From the NCBI GenBank assembly GCA_902491475.1, contig CABUHY010000004.1, positions 1 to 64,000 of the forward strand: a DNA stretch of 64,000 nt. The letters run 5' to 3'. Both the position numbers and the translations under genes were made by a program. The notes beneath the pieces were generated by a model that had not been told where the DNA came from, ran no database searches, and saw only the letters and a program-made list of their open reading frames with translations. The stretch is from an uncultured Eubacteriales bacterium. GTDB lineage: Bacteria > Bacillota > Clostridia > Oscillospirales > Acutalibacteraceae. The number at the start of each line of letters is the position of its first letter. Within the stretch, counting starts at the first letter, position 1. Shown one piece after another: positions 17,501 through 25,468 of the stretch.

Positions 17501-18179
17501 CGTTATTACCAACGATGAAACGGGCGACGAAAAATCATATCTTATTCCTTACGGCTACCGTAAGAAATTTAATATGGAGACCGACGAAAACGGCAACCCC
17601 ATTTATGTAAAGAAGGGTACAGCTCTTACGGAAGGTTCTCCCAACCCGCACGATATACTCGCTATCAACGGCGTTCATGCGGTTCACGATTACCTCATCA
17701 AGGAAGTTCAGAGAACTTACCGTATGCAGGGTGTTGACATCAACGATAAGCATATCGAAGTAATCGTTCGTCAGATGATGAGAAAGCTCAGAGTCGAAGA
17801 ACCCGGCTCAACCCACTTCCTTCCCGGAGAGACGGTTGAAAAGGTTGACTTTACCATCGAGTCGAGAAAGGCTAAGCAGAAATGCGAAGAAAACGGCGAA
17901 GAATTTATCGAACCCGTTTGCGAGCCCGTACTTCTCGGTATCACAAAGGCTTCGTTGGCTACAAACTCCTTTATGTCTGCGGCTTCGTTCCAAGAGACAA
18001 CAAGAGTTCTTACCGATGCGGCTATCAAGGGTAAGGTTGATAACCTTATGGGTCTTAAAGAGAACGTTATTATCGGTAAGCTTCTTCCCTCCGGTACGGG
18101 AATGCGCTGCTACAGCGAGGTAGAAAACGAGAGAGTTTATACCTCTTCTACAGCTTCCGACGGAGAAAATAACGACTAA
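14583..18179 (+). CDS. rpoC: RNA polymerase beta' subunit
   Basis: Catalytic large subunit, 1198 residues, a normal length for Clostridia. The N-terminal zinc site is seen in [20 protein letters not shown]; the Mg-binding catalytic motif is [12 protein letters not shown] (about residue 450); the second zinc site comprises CHCHDG, and [13 protein letters not shown] further on; the trigger-loop region follows at [20 protein letters not shown]. Starts 15 nt after rpoB with GGAGGAAG at proper spacing, so it is co-transcribed. The first third shares the CCT-rich proline codon choice of the end of rpoB; from about 15.6 kb onward CCC and CCG dominate. Confidence 0.98.
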   Translation: [1198 protein letters not shown]

Positions 18180-18193
18180 AAATCAAATAATGC

Positions 18194-18223
18194 TTGACAA
18201 CCGAAGGTTTTTAATGCTAAAAT
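18194..18223 (+). promoter_or_regulatory. Promoter of the rpsL-rpsG-fusA-tuf genes
   Basis: TTGACA (18194-18199) and TAAAAT (18218-18223), 18-bp spacer, in the 137-nt gap after rpoC. AACCGAAGGTTT and AAATCTTTGGTT, overlapping the elements, are complementary and could fold. It suggests the str genes can be transcribed independently of rpoBC. Confidence 0.7.
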
Positions 18224-18316
18224 CTTTGGTTGTGTGAGCAAAATAAACACTATTTTAACCGATAGTGTTTGTTTTGCTGACACATCGTGTCATATATTTT
18301 TATCGGAGGTGAAAAA

Positions 18317-18739
18317 ATGCCAACCTTTAACCAGCTTGTTCGCAGCGGAAGAGAGACTCTTGAAAAGAAGTCAAAAGCTCCTGCTCTCGGTAAGGGACTT
18401 AACTCTAAGAAGAACGTTATGACAAATAATGCGTCTCCTCAGAAGAGAGGTGTCTGCACTGTTGTTAAGACAGATACACCCAAAAAGCCCAACTCAGCTC
18501 TCCGTAAGCTTGCCAGAGTTCGTCTTACGAACGGAATCGAAGTTTCTGCTTATATCCCGGGCGTAGGTCACAATCTCCAGGAACACTCAGTTGTTCTTAT
18601 CAGAGGCGGCCGTGTTAAGGATCTCCCCGGTGTCCGTTACCACATTATCCGCGGTACACTCGATACACAGGGCGTTAACGGAAGAATGCAGAGTCGTTCG
18701 AAGTACGGCGCTAAGAGACCCAAGGGCGCAAAAAAATAA
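18317..18739 (+). CDS. rpsL: 30S ribosomal protein S12
   Basis: A 140-residue decoding-centre protein. The start at 18317 (CGGAGGTG 6-7 nt upstream) gives the canonical MPTFNQLVR N-terminus; the longer frame from 18287 is not supported. PKKPNSALRK and the GGRVKDLPGVRYH segment are intact; the lysines at the classical streptomycin positions (in PKKPNS and GRVKDLPG) are wild type. It heads the str cluster. The L7Ae-like gene that often sits between rpoC and rpsL in Firmicutes is missing. Confidence 0.97.
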   Translation: MPTFNQLVRSGRETLEKKSKAPALGKGLNSKKNVMTNNASPQKRGVCTVVKTDTPKKPNSALRKLARVRLTNGIEVSAYIPGVGHNLQEHSVVLIRGGRVKDLPGVRYHIIRGTLDTQGVNGRMQSRSKYGAKRPKGAKK

Positions 18740-18891
18740 GGTAGTCAGACCTTAAATTATTAACAGACAGAATCTACCAATTCAGTCAAATGCTAAAATT
18801 GGTGTATAATATATATGCCTCTTTGCATTGACACCACGGGTTTTGTCACCAGAGTACCTATGATATCATTACTATGAAGGAGGGAAGCGAA

Positions 18892-19362
18892 GTGCCAAGA
18901 AGAGGCCAGATTGCAAAACGTGATGTTTTGCCGGATCCGCTTTACAATTCAAAGCTTGTAACAAGGCTTATCAACAGCGTTATGCTCGACGGTAAGAAGG
19001 GTGTTGCCCAGAAGATCGTTTACGACGCATTCGACATTATCGCTGAGAAAACAGGTAAAGAGCCGTTGGAGGTTTTTGACGCTGCAATGGAAAATGTTAT
19101 GCCTGTTCTCGAAGTTAAGGCTCGCCGTGTAGGCGGTGCAACTTATCAGGTTCCGATGGAAGTTCGTCCCGAGAGAAGACAGACTTTGGGACTCCGTTGG
19201 ATCACGCTTTATGCGCGTTCTCGTTCGGAAAGAACGATGAAGGAAAGGCTTGCAAACGAAATCCTTGACGCTGTCAACGAGACCGGTGCAGCATTCAAGA
19301 AGCGTGAAGAAACACACAGAATGGCTGAAGCTAACAAAGCTTTTGCACATTTCAGATGGTAA
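18892..19362 (+). CDS. rpsG: 30S ribosomal protein S7
   Basis: A 156-residue primary 16S rRNA-binding protein of the small-subunit head. The GTG start at 18892 is chosen because AAGGAGGG ends 7 nt upstream and the product begins with the family's PRRGQIAKRDVLPDP; an ATG at 18874 lies upstream of that site. The YQVPMEVRPERRQTLGLRW core and the C-terminal HRMAEANKAFAHFRW are complete. The 152-nt gap after rpsL contains TATAAT at 18805-18810 but no good -35, so a separate promoter is uncertain. Confidence 0.97.
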   Translation: MPRRGQIAKRDVLPDPLYNSKLVTRLINSVMLDGKKGVAQKIVYDAFDIIAEKTGKEPLEVFDAAMENVMPVLEVKARRVGGATYQVPMEVRPERRQTLGLRWITLYARSRSERTMKERLANEILDAVNETGAAFKKREETHRMAEANKAFAHFRW

Positions 19363-19410
19363 TTTTACCGGAGAATTTTTACGCCGAGTAATTCGGCAAT
19401 GGAGGATATT

Positions 19411-21492
19411 ATGCCAAGAAAGGTATCTCTTGAAAAAACAAGAAATATTGGTATCATGGCTCATATCGACGCCGGTAAAACAACTACTACCGAAAGAATT
19501 TTGTTTTACACTGGTGTTAACCACAAGTTGGGTGAAACACACGACGGCGACGCTACAATGGACTGGATGGCTCAGGAGCAGGAGAGAGGTATTACCATTA
19601 CTTCTGCTGCTACCACCTGTTTCTGGAAAGAGCATCGTATCAATATCATCGACACTCCCGGCCACGTTGACTTCACCGTTGAAGTTCAGCGTTCGCTTCG
19701 TGTACTTGACGGTTCGGTTACCGTTTTGTGCGCTAAGGGCGGTGTTGAGCCTCAGTCTGAGACCGTATGGCGTCAGGCTGACGAATACAAGGTACCCAGA
19801 ATGATTTTCGTCAACAAGATGGACATTATGGGCGCTGATTTCTACAGAGTTCTTGATATGGTTAAAGAGCGTTTCAACTGCAACGCAGTTCCGATTCAGC
19901 TCCCGATAGGTTCGGAGGATACCTTCAAGGGTATCGTTGACCTTATCAATAACGATGCCGAAGTTTATTATGACGACCTCGGTAAAGACATTCGCCGTGA
20001 GGAAATCCCGGACGACATGAAGGAGCTTGCTGCGAAATACCGCACACAGCTTATCGAATCTGTCGTTGAGCAGGATGACGCTCTCATGGAGAAATATTTT
20101 GAAGGCGTTGAGCCGACAGTTGAGGAGATTAAGAAGGTCATCCGTAAGGCTACCATTGCCAACGAGATGGTTCCGATTACCTGCGGTACAGCTTACCGCA
20201 ACAAGGGCGTTCAGCCGCTCCTTGACGCAATCGTTGACTTTATGCCCGCTCCCACAGACATCGAGTCCATCAAGGGTGTAAACCCCGAGACCGATGAAGA
20301 GGAGCAGAGACATTCATCAGACTCAGAGCCGTTCTCGGCTCTTGCATTTAAGATAGCTACGGACCCGTTCGTAGGTAAGCTTTGCTTCTTCAGAGTTTAC
20401 TCCGGTACCGTAAACGCAGGTACAACCGTTTACAACTCCGTTAAGGACACCAGAGAGAGAATGGGCCGTATTCTTCAGATGCACGCTAACCACAGAGAAG
20501 ACATTGAAACCGTTTACGCAGGCGACATCGCTGCTGTCGTAGGTCTTAAGAACACTACTACGGGCGACACTCTCTGCGACGAAAAGAACCCCATCGTTCT
20601 TGAGTCAATGAACTTCCCGGATCCGGTTATCCGTGTAGCTATCGAGCCTAAGACAAAGGCAGGACAGGAGAAAATGGGCATCGGTCTTCAGAAGCTTGCT
20701 GAAGAGGACCCCACTTTCAAGTGCTATACAGATGAAGAAACAGGTCAGACAATCATCGCAGGTATGGGCGAGCTTCACCTTGAAATCATCGTTGACAGAC
20801 TTCTTCGTGAGTTCAAAGTCGAAGCAAATGTTGGTAAGCCTCAGGTTGCTTACAAGGAGACCATCCGCAAGAGAGTTGACCATGAAACCAAGTACAAACG
20901 CCAGTCGGGCGGTTCGGGTCAGTACGGTCATGTTAAGATTATACTTGAGCCCAACGAGCCCGGTAAGGGTTATGAGTTCGTAAACGCAGTAACAGGCGGT
21001 TCGATTCCGAAGGAATTCATCGGACCTGTTGACCAGGGTATCCAGGGTGCGTTGAACTCGGGCGTACTTGCAAATTATCCCGTAGTTGACGTTAAAGTTA
21101 CTCTTTACGACGGTTCTTACCACGAAGTCGACTCTTCGGAAATGGCGTTCAAGATTGCCGGTTCAATGGCATTCAAGGAGGCTGCAAAGCTTGCAGACCC
21201 GATTCTTCTTGAACCTATCATGAAGGTTGTAGTTATCGTTCCCGATGACTATTTCGGCACCGTACAGGGCAACCTTATCGCTCGCCGCGGCGAAATTCAG
21301 GGCTTTGAGGACCGTTCGGGACTCAAGCAGATCAACGCAAGAGTTCCTCTTGCAGAGATGTTCGGTTACGCAACAGACCTCCGTTCTCAGACACAGGGAC
21401 GCGGACAGTATGTTATGGAGCCCGACGGTTATAAACCGGTTCCCAAGAGCGTAGCAGAAAAAATTATCAGTGAAAGGTCTAAGAAAGACTGA
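19411..21492 (+). CDS. fusA: Elongation factor G
   Basis: A 693-residue translational GTPase driving ribosomal translocation. The ATG at 19411 is preferred: GGAGG lies 5 nt before it, while an upstream ATG at 19399 overlaps that site. G-domain motifs are AHIDAGKTTTTERIL, DTPGHVDF and NKMD; domains II-V follow, including GGSGQYGHV and the C-terminal SRTQGRG-like SQTQGRGQYVMEP. It follows rpsG by 48 nt, the usual str operon order. A long open frame on the opposite strand (18949-20313) is a codon-bias shadow. Confidence 0.98.
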   Translation: MPRKVSLEKTRNIGIMAHIDAGKTTTTERILFYTGVNHKLGETHDGDATMDWMAQEQERGITITSAATTCFWKEHRINIIDTPGHVDFTVEVQRSLRVLDGSVTVLCAKGGVEPQSETVWRQADEYKVPRMIFVNKMDIMGADFYRVLDMVKERFNCNAVPIQLPIGSEDTFKGIVDLINNDAEVYYDDLGKDIRREEIPDDMKELAAKYRTQLIESVVEQDDALMEKYFEGVEPTVEEIKKVIRKATIANEMVPITCGTAYRNKGVQPLLDAIVDFMPAPTDIESIKGVNPETDEEEQRHSSDSEPFSALAFKIATDPFVGKLCFFRVYSGTVNAGTTVYNSVKDTRERMGRILQMHANHREDIETVYAGDIAAVVGLKNTTTGDTLCDEKNPIVLESMNFPDPVIRVAIEPKTKAGQEKMGIGLQKLAEEDPTFKCYTDEETGQTIIAGMGELHLEIIVDRLLREFKVEANVGKPQVAYKETIRKRVDHETKYKRQSGGSGQYGHVKIILEPNEPGKGYEFVNAVTGGSIPKEFIGPVDQGIQGALNSGVLANYPVVDVKVTLYDGSYHEVDSSEMAFKIAGSMAFKEAAKLADPILLEPIMKVVVIVPDDYFGTVQGNLIARRGEIQGFEDRSGLKQINARVPLAEMFGYATDLRSQTQGRGQYVMEPDGYKPVPKSVAEKIISERSKKD

Positions 21493-21508
21493 TTATTTCA
21501 TTAAAAAG

Positions 21509-21546
21509 GCTTGATATTTTACCGATTTATTGGTAAAATATCAAGC
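21509..21546 (+). other. Perfect 15-bp hairpin between fusA and tuf without a U run
   Basis: GCTTGATATTTTACC and GGTAAAATATCAAGC form a perfect 15-bp stem with an 8-nt loop. ACAGAG, not a T run, follows, so it is not a standard terminator on this strand. It may be an RNA-processing or stability element, or a site that sets EF-Tu expression apart from fusA. Confidence 0.7.
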
Positions 21547-21593
21547 ACAGAGAAATATAAAATATTTTCCGTTAATAAAAGGAGGAAATTCCA

Positions 21594-22787
21594 ATGGCAA
21601 AGGCAAAATTCGAAAGAACTAAACCCCATGTTAATATTGGTACTATCGGCCACGTTGACCATGGTAAGACAACATTAACAGCAGCTATTACAAAGACACT
21701 CGCATCTAAGGGTCAGGCTGACTTCGTTGATTATGCAAACATCGATAAGGCTCCCGAAGAGAGAGAGCGTGGTATCACAATCAACACAGCTCACGTTGAG
21801 TATGAGACCGAAAAGCGTCACTATGCTCACGTTGACTGCCCCGGCCATGCTGACTACATCAAGAACATGATTACAGGTGCAGCTCAGATGGACGGCGCTA
21901 TCCTTGTTATCGCAGCAACAGACGGCCCCATGGCTCAGACCAAGGAGCACCTTCTTCTTGCTCGTCAGGTTGGCGTTCCGGCAATCGTTGTATTCATGAA
22001 CAAGTGCGATCAGGTTGACGATCCCGAGCTCCTTGAGCTTGTTGAGATGGAAATCCGTGAGACTCTTGCTGAATATGATTTCGATGAGAACTGCCCGATC
22101 ATCAAGGGTTCAGCTCTTAAGGCTCTTGAGGCTACCGATCCCGATGCTCCCGAAGTACAGTGCATTTGGGAACTTATGGATGCAGTTGATAACTACATCC
22201 CCACACCCGACCGTAAGGCTGACCAGCCGTTCCTTATGCCTGTCGAGGACGTTATGACAATCACAGGCCGTGGTACAGTTGCTACAGGTAGAGTTGAGCG
22301 TGGACAGCTTAAGACAGGCGAGGAAGTTGAAATCGTTGGTCTTAAGGACGAAAAGACAAAGTCAGTTGTTACAGGTATCGAGATGTTCAGAAAGACTCTT
22401 GATTACGCTGAGGCAGGCGACAACATCGGTGCTCTTCTTCGTGGTATCGACAGAAAAGGCATCGAGCGTGGACAGGTTCTTTCTAAGCCCGGCACAATCC
22501 ACCCCCACACAAAGTTCAAGGGTCAGGTTTACGTTCTTAATAAGGACGAGGGCGGCCGTCACACACCTTTCTTCAACAACTATCGTCCCCAGTTCTACTT
22601 CAGAACAACAGACGTTACAGGTATCATCACTCTTCCCGAGGGAACTGAGATGTGCATGCCCGGCGATAACGTTGAAATGAACGTTGAGCTCATCACTCCC
22701 ATCGCTATCGAAGAAGGTCTTCGTTTTGCTATCCGTGAGGGCGGCAGAACAGTTGGTTCAGGCGTTGTTACTGCAATCAGCGAATAA
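21594..22787 (+). CDS. tuf: Elongation factor Tu
   Basis: A 397-residue GTPase delivering aminoacyl-tRNA to the ribosome. GHVDHGKTTL (P-loop), DCPGHADY and NKCD are present (C replaces the more usual M in NKxD, which is common in Firmicutes); domains II and III are complete, ending GVVTAISE. Start ATG follows AAAGGAGGAAATTCCA. Codon use is strongly biased, as expected for one of the cell's most abundant proteins. Separated from fusA by 101 nt containing a hairpin; a strong terminator follows. Confidence 0.98.
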   Translation: MAKAKFERTKPHVNIGTIGHVDHGKTTLTAAITKTLASKGQADFVDYANIDKAPEERERGITINTAHVEYETEKRHYAHVDCPGHADYIKNMITGAAQMDGAILVIAATDGPMAQTKEHLLLARQVGVPAIVVFMNKCDQVDDPELLELVEMEIRETLAEYDFDENCPIIKGSALKALEATDPDAPEVQCIWELMDAVDNYIPTPDRKADQPFLMPVEDVMTITGRGTVATGRVERGQLKTGEEVEIVGLKDEKTKSVVTGIEMFRKTLDYAEAGDNIGALLRGIDRKGIERGQVLSKPGTIHPHTKFKGQVYVLNKDEGGRHTPFFNNYRPQFYFRTTDVTGIITLPEGTEMCMPGDNVEMNVELITPIAIEEGLRFAIREGGRTVGSGVVTAISE

Positions 22788-22820
22788 TTATTATCCCACA
22801 AGATAACAATTAAAAATAGA

Positions 22821-22850
22821 AACTCCCTTATCGGAAACGGTAAGGGAGTT
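22821..22850 (+). terminator. Terminator of the str cluster
   Basis: AACTCCCTTA pairs perfectly with TAAGGGAGTT, and a TTTTTG run follows. Confidence 0.92.
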
Positions 22851-23055
22851 TTTGTATGCCTTTTTTATACGGGTTTTCTTCCGTCTCGATTTTCTTTACG
22901 ATGAGCATTTGGCAAAATTATATGTTATAATAACCTCACGAAACGATTACAAAATCAAAGATTTTGACCGTTTCGGAGAACATTGAATGACTAAATTGGC
23001 GGCTGTTGCCGCCGTCACTTCGTGCCGCTTGTGCTGTCGCACAAGGAATTTATGA

Positions 23056-23078
23056 TATAATGGTTTAAGCGCTTAAAC
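23056..23078 (+). promoter_or_regulatory. Possible -10 box and 16-bp perfect palindrome upstream of the nitroreductase
   Basis: GTTTAAGCGCTTAAAC (23063-23078) is a perfect palindrome with the AAGCGCTT core typical of LacI-family operators (including CcpA cre sites). It starts 2 bp after TATAAT (23056-23061), where a repressor would block initiation. No good -35 is seen. The rest of the 22851-23141 gap holds two small hairpins (22998-23013 and 23029-23044) and no gene. Confidence 0.5.
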
Positions 23079-23141
23079 GAAAAGGCGTGTTTGTAAATCA
23101 CGCCCCGTCGGTTAAAGAACAAATTATGGAGGTAAGCTACA

Positions 23142-23795
23142 ATGGAAACGCTTGAAATTATGAAACAAAGGCACAGCGTAAGGCAATATACGGATAAGAA
23201 AATCGAAAAAGAAAAGCGAGGCGCATTAGACGAACTCGCAACTCGGATAAACGAAAAAACAGGCTTGCACATTCAAATAATTTATGACGAGCCGAAGTGC
23301 TTTGACTCAATGATGGCTCATTACGGAAAATTTTACGGCGTGAATAATTACATTGCGCTTGTCGGCAAAAAGTCCGCCGATTTAGACGAAAAGCTCGGCT
23401 TTTACGGCGAACAGCTTGTTTTGAAGGCGCAGGAGCTCGGACTTAATACCTGCTGGGTTGCCATGAGCCACGGTAAGAGCAAAGCGCATATTGATAAGGG
23501 CGAGAAGCAGGTGTGCCTGATTTCTCTCGGCTACGGTGCAACAAACGGCGTGCCGCATAAAAGTAAATCCGTTTCACAGGTAAGCAATTATCATCAGGGG
23601 ATGCCCGAATGGTTCTTACAGGGCGTTGAAGCCGCATTGCTTGCGCCCACGGCGGTTAATCAGCAAAAATTTTATTTTGAGCTTTTGCAGGATTCTTCCG
23701 TAAAAGCAACCTCAGGAAAAGGCTTTTACACAAAGCTTGATTTGGGTATAGCCGAATATCATTTTGAGGCTGTAACGGGTAAAGCCGTGAAATAA
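23142..23795 (+). CDS. Nitroreductase-family flavoprotein
   Basis: A 217-residue FMN-dependent oxidoreductase of the nitroreductase superfamily. The N-terminus MKQRHSVRQYTDKKI is the FMN-phosphate-binding R-x-S-x-R segment, and LAPTAVNQQKF in the C-terminal half matches the conserved (A/S)P(S/T)AxNxQ FMN-binding motif. This later position of the motif marks the TM1586-like subgroup rather than NfsB. Substrate unknown; family members reduce nitro compounds, quinones or flavins with NAD(P)H. Monocistronic, with GGAGG upstream of ATG and a palindromic candidate operator 64 nt upstream. Confidence 0.85.
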   Translation: METLEIMKQRHSVRQYTDKKIEKEKRGALDELATRINEKTGLHIQIIYDEPKCFDSMMAHYGKFYGVNNYIALVGKKSADLDEKLGFYGEQLVLKAQELGLNTCWVAMSHGKSKAHIDKGEKQVCLISLGYGATNGVPHKSKSVSQVSNYHQGMPEWFLQGVEAALLAPTAVNQQKFYFELLQDSSVKATSGKGFYTKLDLGIAEYHFEAVTGKAVK

Positions 23796-23882
23796 TCAGA
23801 GTGAATATATATAAATGACAGAAAGATTAAATTCATTATTATATTAAAACATTGAAGCGTTTGAGGAAAAACAGCAAAACGC

Positions 23883-23911
23883 TTTACAACAAGGAATAAA
23901 TCTGCTATAAT
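23883..23911 (+). promoter_or_regulatory. Strong promoter of a short intergenic transcript
   Basis: TTTACA (23883-23888), 17-bp spacer, TATAAT (23906-23911); start expected near 23918. The only thing downstream on this strand before a terminator is about 130 nt without a conventional gene. Confidence 0.75.
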
Positions 23912-23917
23912 AAAGAC

Positions 23918-24046
23918 ACAATAGAAGTGGTTTAGAAGTAGAGAATGTGCTGCTACACACCCTTTGGGTCAAAAGAAATGTGGGATTGGCACACCACCGT
24001 AACCATTAAAAAAGCAATCCGGTACTAATTACCGAATTGCTTTTTT
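23918..24046 (+). ncRNA. Candidate small RNA (or mRNA of a 27-residue peptide)
   Basis: A good promoter and a strong terminator define a unit of about 130 nt between the nitroreductase and the opposite-strand antiporter. It matches no RNA family I recognise. It contains a 27-codon frame (23945-24028) that begins MCCYTPFGS and includes MWDWH; the ribosome site is poor (AGAAGTAGAG), and the frame ends inside the terminator stem, which argues for RNA function. Apart from the terminator, the remaining intergenic bases of 23796-24103 show nothing else. Confidence 0.45.
24008..24046. terminator. Bidirectional terminator
   Basis: AAAAAAGCAATCCGGTA pairs with TACCGAATTGCTTTTTT (one mismatch) around a short loop; T runs on both strands allow it to end the small transcript and the minus-strand antiporter gene. 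Confidence 0.88.
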
Positions 24047-24103
24047 AATTTACTATTATGCAGGATGTGCTTTTGCTGACCTTTTTGTTTATTTATGCCT
24101 TGC

Positions 24104-25282
24104 TCAACGCTTTTTTTCGTCTCTTGAATAGAGAAGTTTGAGGATTATCGGGGTTATGATTGACGACACCATAATAAGCACGATAACGGGCGTGAAGTAT
24201 TCATTTGAGATTATTCCGCAGGAGAGACCTTTTTGCGCCACAATCAACGCAACCTCGCCTCGCGTCATCATTCCGACGCCGATTTTAATTGAGTCCGCAA
24301 ACTTGAAACGGCAAGCCTTTGCCATAAGCGAGCAGCCGATTATCTTGCATATAAGACCTACAAGGACGAAGCACACCGCAAACAGCAGCATTTCGCCCGT
24401 AAAGCCGTCGATTGAGGTTTTAAGACCGATACTTGCAAAGAATACTGGACCGAAGAGCATATACGAGCTGATATCCATTTTCTCGGCAATGTAGTTTGAG
24501 TCGTGAATACTGCAAAGTATAATTCCCGCAACATATGCGCCCGTGATGTCGGCAATACCGAAGTATTTTTCCGCAACATACGCCATACCGAGGCACAGCG
24601 CAAGACCCATAATCGGAATACGCCTTGTGTGCGGCCACATTTTGTCCGAAAATCTGAAAATCTTATAAATAATATAGCCGACAACAAACGCAAATACAAA
24701 GAACAACAGCGTCTTGACAATAACCGAAACGGGCTTTGCCTCGCCGCCGCTCATACCGATTACAAAGGTAAGAACGATAATTCCGATAACATCGTCTATA
24801 ATTGCGGCGCTCATAATTGTGGTTCCGACCTCGGTCGAGAGCTTCCCGAGCTCTTTAAGGGTCTGTACGGTAATGCTGACCGAAGTTGCCGTCAGAATAA
24901 CGCCGATAAATACCGCCTTGTAAAAATCGGGCGAGCCCCACGGAGAAGCGCCGTAAAACGCAAAATAAAGCAATGTTCCGCCTACGAGCGGCACAAAAAC
25001 ACCTGCACAGGCAATCAAAAACGCCTTAAAGCCCGTCCGTACCAAATCTTTGAGGTTGGTTCCGAGACCTGCCGAGAACATAAGCAATACAACGCCGATT
25101 TCGGCAAGCTGAGATATAAAGTCCGTCTGGTCAACAAGATGAAGAACGCTCGGACCTATGACAAGACCGGCGATTATTTCACCGACGACCTGCGGTGCTT
25201 TGAGCTTGCGTGCGATTATTCCGAAAATTTTAGCGGCAATTATGATTATGCACAAGCTTTTGAACACAGCATAAGTTTCCAT
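24104..25282 (-). CDS. CPA2-family cation:proton antiporter (NapA/KefB-like membrane domain)
   Basis: A 392-residue inner-membrane protein with about 12-13 predicted segments. The ATG at 25282 (METYAVFKS) is chosen since AAAGGA ends about 10 nt upstream; a longer frame from 25303 is not supported. IARKLKAPQVVGEIIAGLVIGPSVL is the opening typical of monovalent cation:proton antiporter-2 proteins, and SAAIIDDVIGIIVL carries the paired aspartates of the ion-binding site. It lacks the C-terminal RCK/TrkA-N domain of KefB/C, so it is probably a Na+/H+ or K+/H+ exchanger for pH and ion homeostasis. Single gene, divergent from the ABC exporter operon. Confidence 0.9.
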   Translation of the reverse strand: METYAVFKSLCIIIIAAKIFGIIARKLKAPQVVGEIIAGLVIGPSVLHLVDQTDFISQLAEIGVVLLMFSAGLGTNLKDLVRTGFKAFLIACAGVFVPLVGGTLLYFAFYGASPWGSPDFYKAVFIGVILTATSVSITVQTLKELGKLSTEVGTTIMSAAIIDDVIGIIVLTFVIGMSGGEAKPVSVIVKTLLFFVFAFVVGYIIYKIFRFSDKMWPHTRRIPIMGLALCLGMAYVAEKYFGIADITGAYVAGIILCSIHDSNYIAEKMDISSYMLFGPVFFASIGLKTSIDGFTGEMLLFAVCFVLVGLICKIIGCSLMAKACRFKFADSIKIGVGMMTRGEVALIVAQKGLSCGIISNEYFTPVIVLIMVSSIITPIILKLLYSRDEKKR

Positions 25283-25402
25283 AAAACACATATCCTTTCT
25301 CATTTTTCCGTAGTCAATTATACTCTAAGCATAAGTGGAATGCAAATAAAAAAGACATTTTTGTAACATTATATAAAATAGGCGGCGAAGAACGGTTGAA
25401 TA

Positions 25403-25430
25403 TTGAAAAATAATAAAAAAAGTGTATAAT
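25403..25430 (+). promoter_or_regulatory. Promoter of the ABC exporter-hflX operon
   Basis: TTGAAA (25403-25408), 16 bp, TATAAT (25425-25430), 38 nt before the first ABC gene. Confidence 0.75.
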
Positions 25431-25468
25431 TAAAAGGATATATAAACAACAAATCACGGAGAGATAAA

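Noticed and set aside
18949..20313. 454-codon open frame on the minus strand across rpsG and fusA
   Set aside because: It lies wholly antisense to two textbook genes, has no ribosome site, and its composition follows from the codon bias of the sense strand.
24503..25366. 287-codon plus-strand frame opposite the antiporter
   Set aside because: Highly charged, low-complexity product with no start site; the minus-strand antiporter explains the region.
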